From the NCBI RefSeq assembly GCF_023897065.1, contig NZ_JAMHIV010000044.1, positions 25,343-89,342 of the forward strand: 64,000 bases of DNA, written 5' to 3'. Below, in pieces: positions 17,628-26,410 of the stretch. Under the pieces are notes generated by a model. It was not told where the DNA came from, made no database searches, and was given only the letters and a program-made list of their open reading frames with translations. Position 1 is the stretch's first letter, and each line of letters opens with the position of its first letter. The stretch comes from Crossiella sp. SN42. Its GTDB lineage: Bacteria > Actinomycetota > Actinomycetes > Mycobacteriales > Pseudonocardiaceae. The translations under genes were made by a program, and so were the position numbers.

Positions 17628-19286
17628 TCAGGTGACTGGAGAAGAGCGCAGCCGCAGCGGGTCCGGGCGGACCAGCGAGGCCGCGGCCAGCGCGGAGACC
17701 GCGAACGCCCCGGCCAGGTAGCCCCAGTCGTAGAGCGCCGACTCGCCGGTGGGGTAGGTGACCAGCAGCAGCCACACCGAGGCGGCCACCACGCCCACCA
17801 CCACGCGGCCGGACCAGGCGAAACCCGCGGCCAGCACCAGCGCCCAGCTGAAGTACCAGGGGAAGGTGGTCGGCGAGAGCACCGAGGCGGCCAGCAGCAC
17901 CAGGGCCGCGTGGTGCACCGCGGTCTTGCCGCCGGTGCGGGCCAGCCACCACTGCCGCAGGCCGAAGGCGATCAGCAGCAGGTAGCCGGTGGTCCTGGCC
18001 ACGCCGAGGAACCAGCCGCCGTCCACCGTGAAGAACACGCTGACCAGGCCGTGCACCAGCTGGCCCGCCGCGGTGGGCAGCGACAGCCAGTTGATCACCG
18101 CGGAGGAGTTGCTCAGCGCGTGCAGCCAGCCGAGGCCGACCCCGGCGGCGAGCATGGTCAGCGCGAAGGTGCCGGTGAACACGGCCAGCCCGCCGGCCAC
18201 CGCGCGGCCGAGCCTGCGGCGTGGTGAACCGGCCATCCGGGCCGCCCACATCCACACCAGGAACGGCAGCGCGAGCGCCGCGGTCGCCTTCACCGCGACC
18301 GCCAGGCTGACCAGCGCGATGCCCAGCACGAACCGGCGGTCCAGCACGAAGACCACGCCCGCGGCGAGCAGGCCGACCATGAGCAGGTCGTTGTGCGGGC
18401 CGCCGACCAGGTGCACCAGGATCAGCGGGTTGGCCGCGGCCAGCCACAGCGCCAGCGGGGCCTTGCCGCCCAGCCGCACGGCCAGCCGGGGCAGCGCCCA
18501 GCACAGCAACACCAGGCCGCTGACCAGCGCCAGCCGCATCAGCACCACGCCGAGGATCATGCTGTCGCCGGTGAGCGCGACCACGCCCTTGGCGATGAGG
18601 ATGAACAGCGGGCCGTAAGGCGCGGGGCTGTTCTGCCAGAGCCAGCTCACGTTCTCCAGCAGCGGCCCCCGGCTGAGCTCGATCGGGCCTGCCACATAAG
18701 GGTCGTAGCCCTGCCAGGCCAGCGCGCCCTGGGCCAGGTAGCTGTAGATGTCCCGGCTGAACAGCGGCGGCGCGATCAGCAGCGGCAGCGTCCACACGCC
18801 GATGGCCAGCAGCATCCCGCGCGCCGAGGTCCGGCCCGCCCAGACGTCGCGGCCCAGCCGGACCCAGGCCAGCACGATCAGCGCGAGACCGCCGTAGAGC
18901 AGCAGGGTGGCCAGGTCCTTGCCGTGGCCGAAGCGCACCCAGCTGAAACCGGTGTCGGCCAGCAGCGGGTCGCGCACCAGCACGCCGCCCGCGCCGACGC
19001 CGCCGAGGGCGATGAAGGCCGAGCCGAGCCCGCCGAGCAGCACCGAGCGCAGCGACACCGGCCGCGGTCCCGGCGCGGGATCCGGCGCCGGCTCCGCGGC
19101 CGCGGTGGCGGTGGTGACGGGGGTGACGACCGGGCGCTCGGGCGCCTCGGGCCGCGTCATCGGCTGGGTGACCACGTCCGTGCTGCCCGCCGTCAGCGGC
19201 GCGGCGAGCACCTGTGCGACCTCATGCGAAAAACGCACCGGTTCACCGCCGGCGCTCGAACGAGGAAGCGAGGGAATGGAGGTCAT
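17628..19286 (-). CDS. mptA: Alpha-1,6-mannosyltransferase MptA/MptB type (GT-C)
   Basis: 552-residue polytopic membrane protein with about 12-13 helices after a ~90-residue Thr/Ala/Pro-rich cytosolic tail. The first extracellular loop carries the GT-C acidic motif in SRDIYSYLAQGALAWQGYDPYVAGP, and NPLILVHLVGGPHNDLLMVGLLAAG is diagnostic of the MptA/MptB/DUF2029-like group. It should use polyprenyl-phosphate-mannose to extend the alpha-1,6-mannan backbone of lipomannan. The position next to pknL/Rv2175c and the prenyl synthase is the mycobacterial mptA order. ATG 19286 is preceded by GGAGGTCGCG. Confidence 0.88.
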   Translation of the reverse strand: MTSIPSLPRSSAGGEPVRFSHEVAQVLAAPLTAGSTDVVTQPMTRPEAPERPVVTPVTTATAAAEPAPDPAPGPRPVSLRSVLLGGLGSAFIALGGVGAGGVLVRDPLLADTGFSWVRFGHGKDLATLLLYGGLALIVLAWVRLGRDVWAGRTSARGMLLAIGVWTLPLLIAPPLFSRDIYSYLAQGALAWQGYDPYVAGPIELSRGPLLENVSWLWQNSPAPYGPLFILIAKGVVALTGDSMILGVVLMRLALVSGLVLLCWALPRLAVRLGGKAPLALWLAAANPLILVHLVGGPHNDLLMVGLLAAGVVFVLDRRFVLGIALVSLAVAVKATAALALPFLVWMWAARMAGSPRRRLGRAVAGGLAVFTGTFALTMLAAGVGLGWLHALSNSSAVINWLSLPTAAGQLVHGLVSVFFTVDGGWFLGVARTTGYLLLIAFGLRQWWLARTGGKTAVHHAALVLLAASVLSPTTFPWYFSWALVLAAGFAWSGRVVVGVVAASVWLLLVTYPTGESALYDWGYLAGAFAVSALAAASLVRPDPLRLRSSPVT

Positions 19287-19453
19287 CGCGACCTCCATGG
19301 TCCCACAACGGCTTCGTGCCCCGGCACGGGATCGGGACCGGGGAGACGCAGGTCATCAATCCCTCGCCCCTTGGTGCCATTCAGGTGTCAGTCGGAAGAG
19401 GGAATTCCGGCGGTCCTGTTTCCAGCCCGTGTCAGCGCGGTGACAACCATTGG

Positions 19454-20563
19454 TCAGTGGTCGCGGCGGGTGGCCTCGATCGCGAGCTCGGCGAGCTTGC
19501 CGCGGGCCTGCTCCTCGGCCATCGGCGCGGTCGCCAGCGCGCTCAGCGCGGCCTCGGTGTGCGCGGTGATCCGCTGCTCCACCGCCGCCACCGCGCCCAG
19601 CCGGTGCAGCAGCTCCCTGGTCCGGTCCACCCCGGCCTCGTCCAGCTCCGGGTTGCCGATCGCGGCCTGCAAGGCGACCAGCGCTGGCCGGTCGCCCAGC
19701 TCCTCGGCCTGCCGCAGGCCGAGCGTGACCAGCAGCGTGCGCTTGCCCTCGCGCAGGTCGTCACCAGCGGGTTTGCCGGTGACCTTGGGGTCGCCGAACA
19801 CGCCGAGCAGGTCATCGCGCAGCTGGAAGCCGATGCCGAGGTCGGTGCCGAAGGCGCGCAGCCCGGCGATCAGCTCCGGCGAGCCACCGGCCAGCGCGGC
19901 GCCCAGGTGCAGCGGCCGCTCCACGGTGTAGGCGGCGGTCTTGTACCGGTTGATCCGCATCGCGGTCTCCGGCTCGTTCGCCGCGCGGGCCTGGGCCAGC
20001 ACGTCCAGGTACTGCCCGACCAGCACCTCGGTGCGCATGGACCGCCACACCGGGCGCGCCCGCGCCAGCGCGGCCTGGTCCAGCGCGGCGTCGTAGAGCA
20101 GGTCGTCGGCCCAGGCCAGGGCCAGGTCGCCGAGCAGGATCGCGGCGGAGAGCCCGAAGGCGTCCGGGGTGCCCGCCCAGCCTGCCGCGTGGTGCTGCAT
20201 GGCGAAGCGCACGTGCAGGGTCGGCTGCCCGCGCCGCCGGTCCGAGGAGTCCATCAGGTCGTCGTGCACCAGCGCGCAGGCCTGGATCAGCTCCAGCGAG
20301 CTGACCGCGCGCAGCACCTCCGGCGCGTCCGGCGACTCCGGCCGCCCGCCCCCGGCCCGCCAGCCCCACCAGGCGAAAGTCGGCCGGATCCGCTTGCCGC
20401 CGTCCAGGATGAAACTGGTCAGCGAGTCCATCGCGGCGGCGACCGTCTCGTCGATCGCGTCGATCTCCCGCCGGCGCTCCTCCAGGAACTCCCGGAGCGC
20501 CTCGTGCACGTGCGCGGTGAGGTCGACGTCGATCGGATGGCGCAGCAGCTGCGGTGGAGGCAC
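19454..20563 (-). CDS. idsA2: Geranylgeranyl-type polyprenyl diphosphate synthase
   Basis: 369 residues. Trans-prenyltransferase with the first Asp-rich motif DDLMDSSDRRRG and the second DDLLGVFGD, plus GGKRIRP for isopentenyl diphosphate and KTAAYT/RPLHLGA in mid-protein. It makes C15-C20+ prenyl diphosphates, here plausibly for the polyprenyl-phosphate-mannose donor used by the neighbouring mannosyltransferase. GTG 20563 follows AGGATTGAAGG. It lies divergent to metF, as in mycobacteria. Confidence 0.9.
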   Translation of the reverse strand: MPPPQLLRHPIDVDLTAHVHEALREFLEERRREIDAIDETVAAAMDSLTSFILDGGKRIRPTFAWWGWRAGGGRPESPDAPEVLRAVSSLELIQACALVHDDLMDSSDRRRGQPTLHVRFAMQHHAAGWAGTPDAFGLSAAILLGDLALAWADDLLYDAALDQAALARARPVWRSMRTEVLVGQYLDVLAQARAANEPETAMRINRYKTAAYTVERPLHLGAALAGGSPELIAGLRAFGTDLGIGFQLRDDLLGVFGDPKVTGKPAGDDLREGKRTLLVTLGLRQAEELGDRPALVALQAAIGNPELDEAGVDRTRELLHRLGAVAAVEQRITAHTEAALSALATAPMAEEQARGKLAELAIEATRRDH

Positions 20564-20674
20564 CCTTCAATCCTGCGTGTTCCTCCGCCTGGGCGCATGC
20601 CCGGGTGGCGAAACTCCCATTTGCGGCACCTGGTATCAAGGTCGGCCGGACCGTGCCGCGAAGGGCGGATCCAC

Positions 20675-20686
20675 TTGTTGGAACAA
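20675..20686. promoter_or_regulatory. Palindrome between prenyl synthase and metF
   Basis: TTGTT-GG-AACAA, 27 nt upstream of the metF -10 box. A possible operator; regulator unknown. Confidence 0.3.
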
Positions 20687-20712
20687 CCCGCCAAAGCGGC
20701 ATTCCGGGCCAG

Positions 20713-20724
20713 TAACCTTGGCGT
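20713..20724 (+). promoter_or_regulatory. Leaderless -10 box (metF)
   Basis: TAACCT (20713-20718), then 6 nt, then ATG 20725. The box and the next three bases are identical to those before the RNase gene at 3542. Confidence 0.65.
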
Positions 20725-21618
20725 ATGACGTCGGTGGTGGATCGCCTGTGCACAGGCAGACCCTCGTTCTCGGTGGAGTTCTTCCCGCCGGGTGATGAGA
20801 ACGCGGAACGGGGCCTGTGGCGCTCGATCCGGGAGCTGGAACCGCTGGAACCCACGTTCGTCTCGGTCACCTACGGCGCGGGCGGCTCCAAGCGGGACCG
20901 CACCATCCGGATCACCGGCCGCATCGCCGCGGAGACCACGCTGCTGCCGGTGGCGCACCTGACCGCGGTGAACCACTCGGTGGCCGAGCTGCGCAACATC
21001 ATCGGCTGGTACGCCTCGGCCGGGGTGACCAACGTGCTCGCGCTGCGCGGCGACCCGCCCGGCGACCCGCACGGCGACTGGATCCCGCACCCTGAGGGCC
21101 TGGCCTACGCCGAGGACCTGGTCCGCCTGGTGCGCGGGCTCGGCGACTTCTGCGTCAGCGTGGCCTGCTTCCCCAACGGCCACCCGCGCTCACCCGACCT
21201 GGACACCGACGCGGACTACCTGGTCCGCAAGTTCGACGCCGGCGCCCAGTACGCGGTGTCCCAGACGGTGTTCCGGGTGGAGGAGTTCCTCCGGCTGCGC
21301 GACCGGGTGGCCGCGCGCGGGGTGGACGTGGACCGGGTGCCGCTGCTGCCCGGCCTGATGCCGATCACCTCGGTCAAGGGTGTGCGCCGGATGGCCGAGC
21401 TCTCCGGCGACCCGATCCCGGCCGAGGTGCTGGCCCGGATCGACCCGATCGCCGACGACCCGGCCGCGGTGCGCGCGGAGGGCGTGCGGATCGCCACCGA
21501 GCTGTCCGAGCGGTTGCTGGCCGAGGGCGTGCGGAACCTGCACTACTACACGCTGAACAAGTCGACCGCGACGCGCGAGGTGCTGGAAAACCTCGGACTG
21601 GTACCCGCCAGAGCGTGA
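20725..21618 (+). CDS. metF: 5,10-methylenetetrahydrofolate reductase
   Basis: 297-residue flavoprotein that reduces methylenetetrahydrofolate to methyltetrahydrofolate for methionine synthesis. Landmarks: FSVEFFPPG at the N-terminus, VSVTYGAGGS, HLTAVNHS, VLALRGDPPGD (folate/FAD site), KFDAGAQYAVSQ (conserved DAGA-x-Q), PLLPGLMPI and the C-terminal NLHYYTLNKS. Leaderless start. It occupies the Rv2172c position of the mycobacterial block but looks like a full canonical MetF. Confidence 0.93.
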   Translation: MTSVVDRLCTGRPSFSVEFFPPGDENAERGLWRSIRELEPLEPTFVSVTYGAGGSKRDRTIRITGRIAAETTLLPVAHLTAVNHSVAELRNIIGWYASAGVTNVLALRGDPPGDPHGDWIPHPEGLAYAEDLVRLVRGLGDFCVSVACFPNGHPRSPDLDTDADYLVRKFDAGAQYAVSQTVFRVEEFLRLRDRVAARGVDVDRVPLLPGLMPITSVKGVRRMAELSGDPIPAEVLARIDPIADDPAAVRAEGVRIATELSERLLAEGVRNLHYYTLNKSTATREVLENLGLVPARA

Positions 21619-21620
21619 AA

Positions 21621-21657
21621 GTCCGGCCCTGCGGTCTGCACGGACCGTAGGGCCGAC
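21621..21657 (+). terminator. Hairpin after metF
   Basis: 14-bp stem with one bulge and one G-U pair: GTC-c-GGCCCT-g-CGGTC against GACCG-t-AGGGCC-GAC, beginning 3 nt after the stop codon. No T-run. Confidence 0.7.
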
Positions 21658-21781
21658 TGGTCCACTCAGGTGCAGCCGTTCGTCGCATCCGGTCTCCTTG
21701 TGATGAACAGATACGGTGAATACCGTTGCGCCACATGACTTTCGCTATGGTCATCGGACCCGGCGAAAGGTGGAGCCACCC

Positions 21782-21991
21782 GTGACGGCCCCGGATGCGC
21801 AGCCCCTGCTGTCGGATCACGCGCAGCTGACCATCGTGCTGGTGGTGTGGGTGGCGGTCGTGGTGGTGCTGACCGTGGTGGTGCTGCGCTCCTGCTGGCG
21901 CCGCAAGCAGGCCGACCGGCGATCGCGCGCGGCGGAGGCCGGGCCGTTCATCCGCCTGCTGCCCCCGGAACCGGACACCAAGGCCTCCTGA
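21782..21991 (+). CDS. Small single-helix membrane protein
   Basis: 69 residues: a short N-terminal outside segment, one strongly hydrophobic helix (LTIVLVVWVAVVVVLTVVVL, about residues 16-35), a Cys-Trp-Arg-Arg-Arg-Lys cytosolic anchor and a polar tail ending PEPDTKAS. GTG 21782 is chosen because GGTGGAG lies 7-13 nt upstream; the frame is open further up. No family recognised. It lies between metF and a lipoprotein hydrolase on the same strand. Confidence 0.6.
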   Translation: MTAPDAQPLLSDHAQLTIVLVVWVAVVVVLTVVVLRSCWRRKQADRRSRAAEAGPFIRLLPPEPDTKAS

Positions 21992-22045
21992 CCGGGTAGG
22001 TCTGGCACCACCCCGCGACTCCACCGCAGGAGGCGGCCTGACGCC

Positions 22046-23272
22046 ATGTCGATCGCCGGTCTTGATCGACAAGCTGGTGCCGTGCTTGCGAAACGACTCC
22101 TCCCGCTGACCCTGACCTGCGCCGCCGCGCTGGCCGCGACCGCCTGCGCCACCGCCACCCCGCCCGCCCCCGGACAGCGCGGCTCGGTAATCTCCACCAC
22201 CCAGGTGGCTGAGCTGAGCGCCGAGCAGGTGCGCGCCCAGCTGACCGCGGCCAAGATCGACCACGCTCAGGTCCGCTACGGCGTGACCGCGCACCGGGTG
22301 GTGTACCGGACCGTCGGCGTGCGCGGCGAGCCCACCACCGCCAGCCAGTTGATCGCCTTGCCCCGCAACGACCACAGCGACCTGGGCGTGGTCTCCTGGC
22401 TGCACGGCACCACGGTCTACCGCGGCGACGTGGCCTCGGTGAAGCCCGAGTCCACCGACCGCGCCGCCGCGCTGCTGTTCGCCGCCACCGGCCGGGCCGT
22501 CTCCGCCCCCGACTACCTCGGCCTGGGCGAGGGCCCCGGCCACCACCCCTACGGCCACCCGCAAGCCACCGTCTCCGCCGCCCTGGACGCCCTGCGCGCG
22601 GCCAGGGAGGTCGCCGGGAAGCAGGGCCGCACCTTCGACGAGCGGCTGCGGATCAGCGGCTTCTCCCAGGGCGGCCCGGCCACCATGCTGCTGGGCCGGG
22701 CGGTGCAGGAGGGCGCGGACCCGGCCTTCACCCTGGACGCGCTGGCCCCGGTCGGCGGCCCGTTCGAGCTGAGCCGGTTCGAGGCCGACGCCGCCCGGGA
22801 CGAGGTGGACAAGGCCGCGCTGTACCTGGCCTACTTCGGCACCGCCTGGCACCGGATGTACGGCCTGTACGACTCGCCCCGCCAGGCCTTCCGCGAGCCC
22901 TACGCCGACCGGGTGGAGACCCTCTTCGACGGCGACCACAGGACCCAGGAGATCGCCGCCGCCCTGCCCCCCAAAGCGAAGGACCTGTTCACCGAGGACT
23001 TCCTGGCCAAGATCCGCAACCCGGCCGGCCCCTTCCGCGACCAGCTCCGCGCCATGGACACCACCTGCGACTGGCGGCCCGCGGTGCCGGTGGAGATCTT
23101 CCACGCCGCGGGGGACCGGGATGTGGCCTTCGCGCACGCGCGGCAGTGCGCGGGTCAGCTCGCGGGCAAGGGAGCGGCGCACACGGTCACCGATGTGGGG
23201 GCGGTCGACCACAACGGCTCGGTGCGCGCCGCGCTGCCCCGGATCGCGGCGAAGTTCGCCCCGGCCAGCTGA
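22046..23272 (+). CDS. Secreted alpha/beta hydrolase, probable lipoprotein (lipase/esterase-like)
   Basis: 408 residues. A basic N-terminus and hydrophobic stretch (KRLLPLTLTCAAALAATACA) end in a weak lipobox ATAC, so it is probably lipidated and surface-held. The alpha/beta hydrolase core has the nucleophile elbow GFSQGG, the preceding SAPDYLGLGEGPGHHPY loop of secretory lipases, and late Asp (AAGDRDVAF) and His (VDHNG) of the catalytic triad. Substrates are likely esters or acylglycerols. ATG 22046 has GGAGG 12 nt upstream; GTG 22082 would give a tighter signal peptide. Confidence 0.8.
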   Translation: MSIAGLDRQAGAVLAKRLLPLTLTCAAALAATACATATPPAPGQRGSVISTTQVAELSAEQVRAQLTAAKIDHAQVRYGVTAHRVVYRTVGVRGEPTTASQLIALPRNDHSDLGVVSWLHGTTVYRGDVASVKPESTDRAAALLFAATGRAVSAPDYLGLGEGPGHHPYGHPQATVSAALDALRAAREVAGKQGRTFDERLRISGFSQGGPATMLLGRAVQEGADPAFTLDALAPVGGPFELSRFEADAARDEVDKAALYLAYFGTAWHRMYGLYDSPRQAFREPYADRVETLFDGDHRTQEIAAALPPKAKDLFTEDFLAKIRNPAGPFRDQLRAMDTTCDWRPAVPVEIFHAAGDRDVAFAHARQCAGQLAGKGAAHTVTDVGAVDHNGSVRAALPRIAAKFAPAS

Positions 23273-23653
23273 TCAGAGCCGCGCGTCCACCTCGATCTCG
23301 ATCCGCGCCCTGGCATCCAGCAGCCCGCAGATCGCCAGCGTCGCCGCGGGCCGCGCCGCGCCAAAAGCCTTGCGCAGCAATGGCCAGCAGGGCTCGAAGT
23401 CGGCGCGGTCCGGCAGCAGGTAGCGCACCCGCACCACGTTGGCGAAGGTGCACCCGGCCTCGGCCAGGGCCTGCTCGATGTTGCGCAGGCACTGGGCGGC
23501 CTGGGTCAGCAGGTCCTCGGAGATGGTCATCGTGGTGTAGTCGAAGCCGGTGGTGCCGGAGACGTGGACGTGGTCCCCGGCCACCACGGCCCTGGAGTAC
23601 CCGATCTGCTCCTCGAACGTCGATCCGCTGGAGATCAACCGTCGCTGTGTCAT
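23273..23653 (-). CDS. RidA/YjgF-family protein
   Basis: 126 residues, full length for the family. It opens MTQRRLISSGSTFEEQIGYSRAVVAGDHVHVSGTTG and contains the conserved Arg in VVRVRYLLPD and the C-terminal IEIEVDARL. RidA proteins hydrolyse reactive enamine/imine intermediates from PLP enzymes; this divergent subgroup also includes catabolic deaminases. ATG 23653 is the start. Its stop directly abuts the stop of the convergent hydrolase gene. Confidence 0.85.
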   Translation of the reverse strand: MTQRRLISSGSTFEEQIGYSRAVVAGDHVHVSGTTGFDYTTMTISEDLLTQAAQCLRNIEQALAEAGCTFANVVRVRYLLPDRADFEPCWPLLRKAFGAARPAATLAICGLLDARARIEIEVDARL

Positions 23654-23663
23654 GCCGGGAAAC

Positions 23664-23807
23664 CTAGGCGCGGGAGCGGTTTCCTGGCGAGGCGGTTCCC
23701 GGCCGGGGCCGGGCCGCGGTGGTCCGGCCGCCGCGCCGCTTTCCGGCGCGCAGGACCACCTGTAGGTCGCCGGTCGGCCTGGTGTTGTGGAACTGTGTCG
23801 CCGCCAT
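23664..23807 (-). CDS. Small basic protein, 47 aa, unknown
   Basis: MAATQFHNTRPTGDLQVVLRAGKRRGG... followed by an Arg/Pro/Ala-rich tail. ATG 23807 has an excellent ribosome-binding site (GGAGGG, 5 nt spacing), the main argument that it is real. It sits just upstream of the RidA gene on the same strand (10 bp). No Cys and no hydrophobic segment; no known family. Confidence 0.5.
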   Translation of the reverse strand: MAATQFHNTRPTGDLQVVLRAGKRRGGRTTAARPRPGTASPGNRSRA

Positions 23808-23975
23808 GGTGACCCTCCTGTTCCCGACCCGCGCACCCCCAGCGGCGCGCGTCGTACCGCGAAACCTAGGTCGGGTCCGTGAGCAGGGAAATCCAGATCG
23901 CGACAGGATGCGAGGCGCGATTCGGACAATCGGCGCGGTGGGTGGCACGTCCTGGGTACGGCACGGGGAGTCAGC

Positions 23976-24956
23976 ATGATCTTGTTCGAGGGCCGGGATG
24001 TCGACGAGGTGCACGAGGTGGTCAGCACGCACTTCGCGCCGCACCGGCTGCGGGTGGTGGACAACCTGCCGCTGTCCGGGCGGTTCGTGGCCGCGCACGT
24101 CGGGGCGGTGTCGGTGTTCGAGCTGGGTTACGGCGCGGAGGTCGAGGTGCGACCGGGGGAGCTGCCCGACATCTACAACGTGCACCTGCCGCTGACCGGG
24201 CACGGGGACCTGCGGGTGGACCAGCACCAGGTCGGCACCGACAGCAGCGTGGTCGGGCCGGGGCAGCGGCTGCGGATGCGCTGGAGCGGGGACAGCAACA
24301 CGCTGATCCTGCGCTTCACCCGCGCCGCCATCGACGAGGCGCTGGCGCTGCGGCTCGGCGACTCACCGGCCGCGCCGACCCGGTTCGAACCGGAGGTCGG
24401 CCCGGCGGCCCGGTCCTGGCTGCTGGCCATGCGCGTCTTCGCCGAACAGGCGGGCTCGGGACTGTTCGCCCGCTCGCCGCTGGCCGCCGCGCACTTCGAG
24501 CAGATGCTGGTGCACGGCCTGCTGGACAGCCAGCCGCACACCCTGGCCGAGGCGCTGGCCGAACCCGAACGGCCCGAGCTGCCGCAGGTGCTGCGCCGGG
24601 CCATGGCCTACTGCGAGGAGCACGCCGCCGAACCGGTCACCCCGGCGGACATGGCGCTGGCGGCCAGGGTCGGGGTGCGCTCACTGCAACGGGCCTTCCG
24701 CACCCACCTGGACACCACCCCGCTGGCCTACCTGTACCGGGTGCGGCTGGACCGGGCGCACCGGGACCTGCTGGCCATCGCCGAGGGCCGGGCCGGCGGT
24801 TCGGTCACCGATGTGGCGCTGCGCTGGGGTTTCACCCACCTCGGCCGGTTCGCCGCGCAGTACCGGCAGGCCTACGGGCGGCCGCCGGTGCACACCCTGC
24901 GCCAGGACCGGCCCCGGCTGCGGCTGGTCGGCGAGTCAGAGTCAGCCGTGTCCTGA
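23976..24956 (+). CDS. AraC-family transcriptional regulator
   Basis: 326 residues. The N-terminal cupin-like AraC_binding_2 domain (about 1-200, with NVHLPLTGHGDLRVD and VVGPGQRLRMRWSGDSNTLILR) precedes two helix-turn-helix units at the C-terminus (VTPADMALAARVGVRSLQRAFRTHLDTTPLAYLYRVRLDRAH and VTDVALRWGFTHLGRFAAQYRQAYGRPP). The fold resembles regulators of aromatic and catechol catabolism. It neighbours the nitrilase-like gene (convergent, overlapping by 15 nt) and the RidA-like gene (divergent), either of which it may control. Confidence 0.88.
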   Translation: MILFEGRDVDEVHEVVSTHFAPHRLRVVDNLPLSGRFVAAHVGAVSVFELGYGAEVEVRPGELPDIYNVHLPLTGHGDLRVDQHQVGTDSSVVGPGQRLRMRWSGDSNTLILRFTRAAIDEALALRLGDSPAAPTRFEPEVGPAARSWLLAMRVFAEQAGSGLFARSPLAAAHFEQMLVHGLLDSQPHTLAEALAEPERPELPQVLRRAMAYCEEHAAEPVTPADMALAARVGVRSLQRAFRTHLDTTPLAYLYRVRLDRAHRDLLAIAEGRAGGSVTDVALRWGFTHLGRFAAQYRQAYGRPPVHTLRQDRPRLRLVGESESAVS

Positions 24957-25643
24957 CAGCCGCGCGCTGACCACCGCGCCGGTCTCCGGTCCCGCCGCGG
25001 CCAGCACCGAGCCGTCCGCGGCCCAGATCGTGGAATGCCCGGCGCAGCGGTCAAAACCGCCGCCGGTGGCGCCCGCGCAGCTGGCCATGGCCAGCTGCAC
25101 GCCGTGCTCACTGGCCACCCGCCTTGCGCGGCGCTCCTGCTCGGCCAGCTCGGACTCCTCGTGCACCACGCCGGCCACGTATACGTCCATGCCCAGGGCC
25201 GCGGTGTCCGCCGCGTGCCGGGGCACGCCGGTGTCCCGGCAGACCGCCAGGCCCAGCCGCCAGCCGTCCACCGTCAGCACCACCGGCCCGGGGCCGGGCC
25301 GGAACCGCTCCGGCTCCGCGCCGCCCAGGTGCTGCTTGCGGTAGGCCACCCGGACGCCGTCGCCGTCGATGGCCAGCACGGCGATGTGCGGCCCGGCCAC
25401 CGGCGCCCCGGCCAGCGCCAGCGCGCCGGTGTCCGCGCAGGCCTCCACGATCGGCCACAGCCGGGCGTCCTCGGGACTGATCAGGTCGGCGGCCAGCTCG
25501 TAGCCGGTGAGCGACAGCTCGGGGAAGACCACCACCCTGGCCCCGGCCGCGCGCACGGTGGCGGCGTGGCTGACCGCGTTGCCGGCCACGTCGTGCGAGA
25601 TGCAGGGCGGCTGGGCCACGGCGAGGGTCAGCGGCGCGCGCAA
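24942..25643 (-). CDS. Carbon-nitrogen hydrolase (nitrilase superfamily)
   Basis: 233 residues. The Glu-Lys-Cys triad is intact: FPELSLTGYE (Glu), YRKQHLGG (Lys) and LAVCRDTG (Cys). It probably hydrolyses an amide; the short form resembles omega-amidase and deaminated-glutathione amidase-like enzymes, but specificity cannot be read. The start is TTG 25643, with GGAG 7 nt upstream inside the end of the lppM-like gene; 4 nt separate the two genes, so they are co-translated. Confidence 0.82.
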   Translation of the reverse strand: MRAPLTLAVAQPPCISHDVAGNAVSHAATVRAAGARVVVFPELSLTGYELAADLISPEDARLWPIVEACADTGALALAGAPVAGPHIAVLAIDGDGVRVAYRKQHLGGAEPERFRPGPGPVVLTVDGWRLGLAVCRDTGVPRHAADTAALGMDVYVAGVVHEESELAEQERRARRVASEHGVQLAMASCAGATGGGFDRCAGHSTIWAADGSVLAAAGPETGAVVSARLSGHG

Positions 25644-25647
25644 CGGC

Positions 25648-26316
25648 TCACTCCACGGGGTCGAGGCGGGCGACGTAGCGCCGGTGCGCCACGAAGGCCA
25701 TCACGTACACCAGCAGCGCCACCCCGCCGGAACCACCCGCGACCACCATCGCCCAGTACTCCCAGGACTCGGTGCGCTGGTCGGCGTAGGACACCGTGGC
25801 GGCCAGCTCGGTGATCTCCCCGGCCTTGGGCGACCAGCCGATGCCGTCGGTGAGGTGCTTGCCGTTGGTGCTGGCGATCCGGCCGGGGAAGCTGATCTTC
25901 AACTGGACATCGGTGCGCTCCGGCGCCAGCGAGGTCAGGTCGACCGCCCCGGACAGCGTCACCAGGCCGCCGGAGCGGCGCAGCTGCAACCGGTAGTTGG
26001 TGGAGAGCAGCTCGGTGGCGCTGGCCAGCCCGCGCAGCTCCTCGAAGGTCAGCCCGTTGAAGAACAGCTGCGAGCCCGAGTAGCCGTCCCTGCTGTGCGG
26101 CAGCACCCGCACCCGGCTGGCCAGCTCGGCAGGCACCTTCAGCTGCGGGCCCAGGTCACCCTCGCGGGTCGGCAGGGTGAGCAGCACCAGCTCGCCGGAG
26201 ACCCGGTCGTCCTCGGTGACCGCCATGGTCAGCGAGGCGCGCACGCAGCCGGAGAGGAAGAACGCGCACAGCAGCCCGAGCAGTGGCAGGGCGAGGAGTC
26301 GCCGTGACAGGGGCAC
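25648..26316 (-). CDS. lppM: LppM-like lipoprotein (DUF3153)
   Basis: 222 residues. Signal peptide with a perfect lipobox LSGC (Cys at about residue 23), a beta-rich extracytoplasmic domain (SLTMAVTEDDRVSGELVLLTLP...LFFNGLTFEELRGLASATELL...), then one C-terminal membrane helix (YWAMVVAGGSGGVALLVYVMAFVA) and a basic tail. This matches mycobacterial LppM (Rv2171), linked to lipomannan metabolism and phagosome control in that genus. GTG 26316 follows AGGATGATCCG. The gene keeps its mycobacterial position between metF-like and GNAT genes. Confidence 0.85.
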   Translation of the reverse strand: MPLSRRLLALPLLGLLCAFFLSGCVRASLTMAVTEDDRVSGELVLLTLPTREGDLGPQLKVPAELASRVRVLPHSRDGYSGSQLFFNGLTFEELRGLASATELLSTNYRLQLRRSGGLVTLSGAVDLTSLAPERTDVQLKISFPGRIASTNGKHLTDGIGWSPKAGEITELAATVSYADQRTESWEYWAMVVAGGSGGVALLVYVMAFVAHRRYVARLDPVE

Positions 26317-26397
26317 CGGATCATCCTGCCAGCCATTCGAGTGACGTGTCGTTGCCAGCGCACAAGAATCCGAAAGCACCCGGCCGGAGCAGCCAGG

Positions 26398-26410
26398 TAG
26401 CGTCCCGGTC
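26398..26410 (+). promoter_or_regulatory. Leaderless -10 box (DUF885 gene)
   Basis: TAGCGT (26398-26403), then 7 nt, then ATG 26411. Confidence 0.6.
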
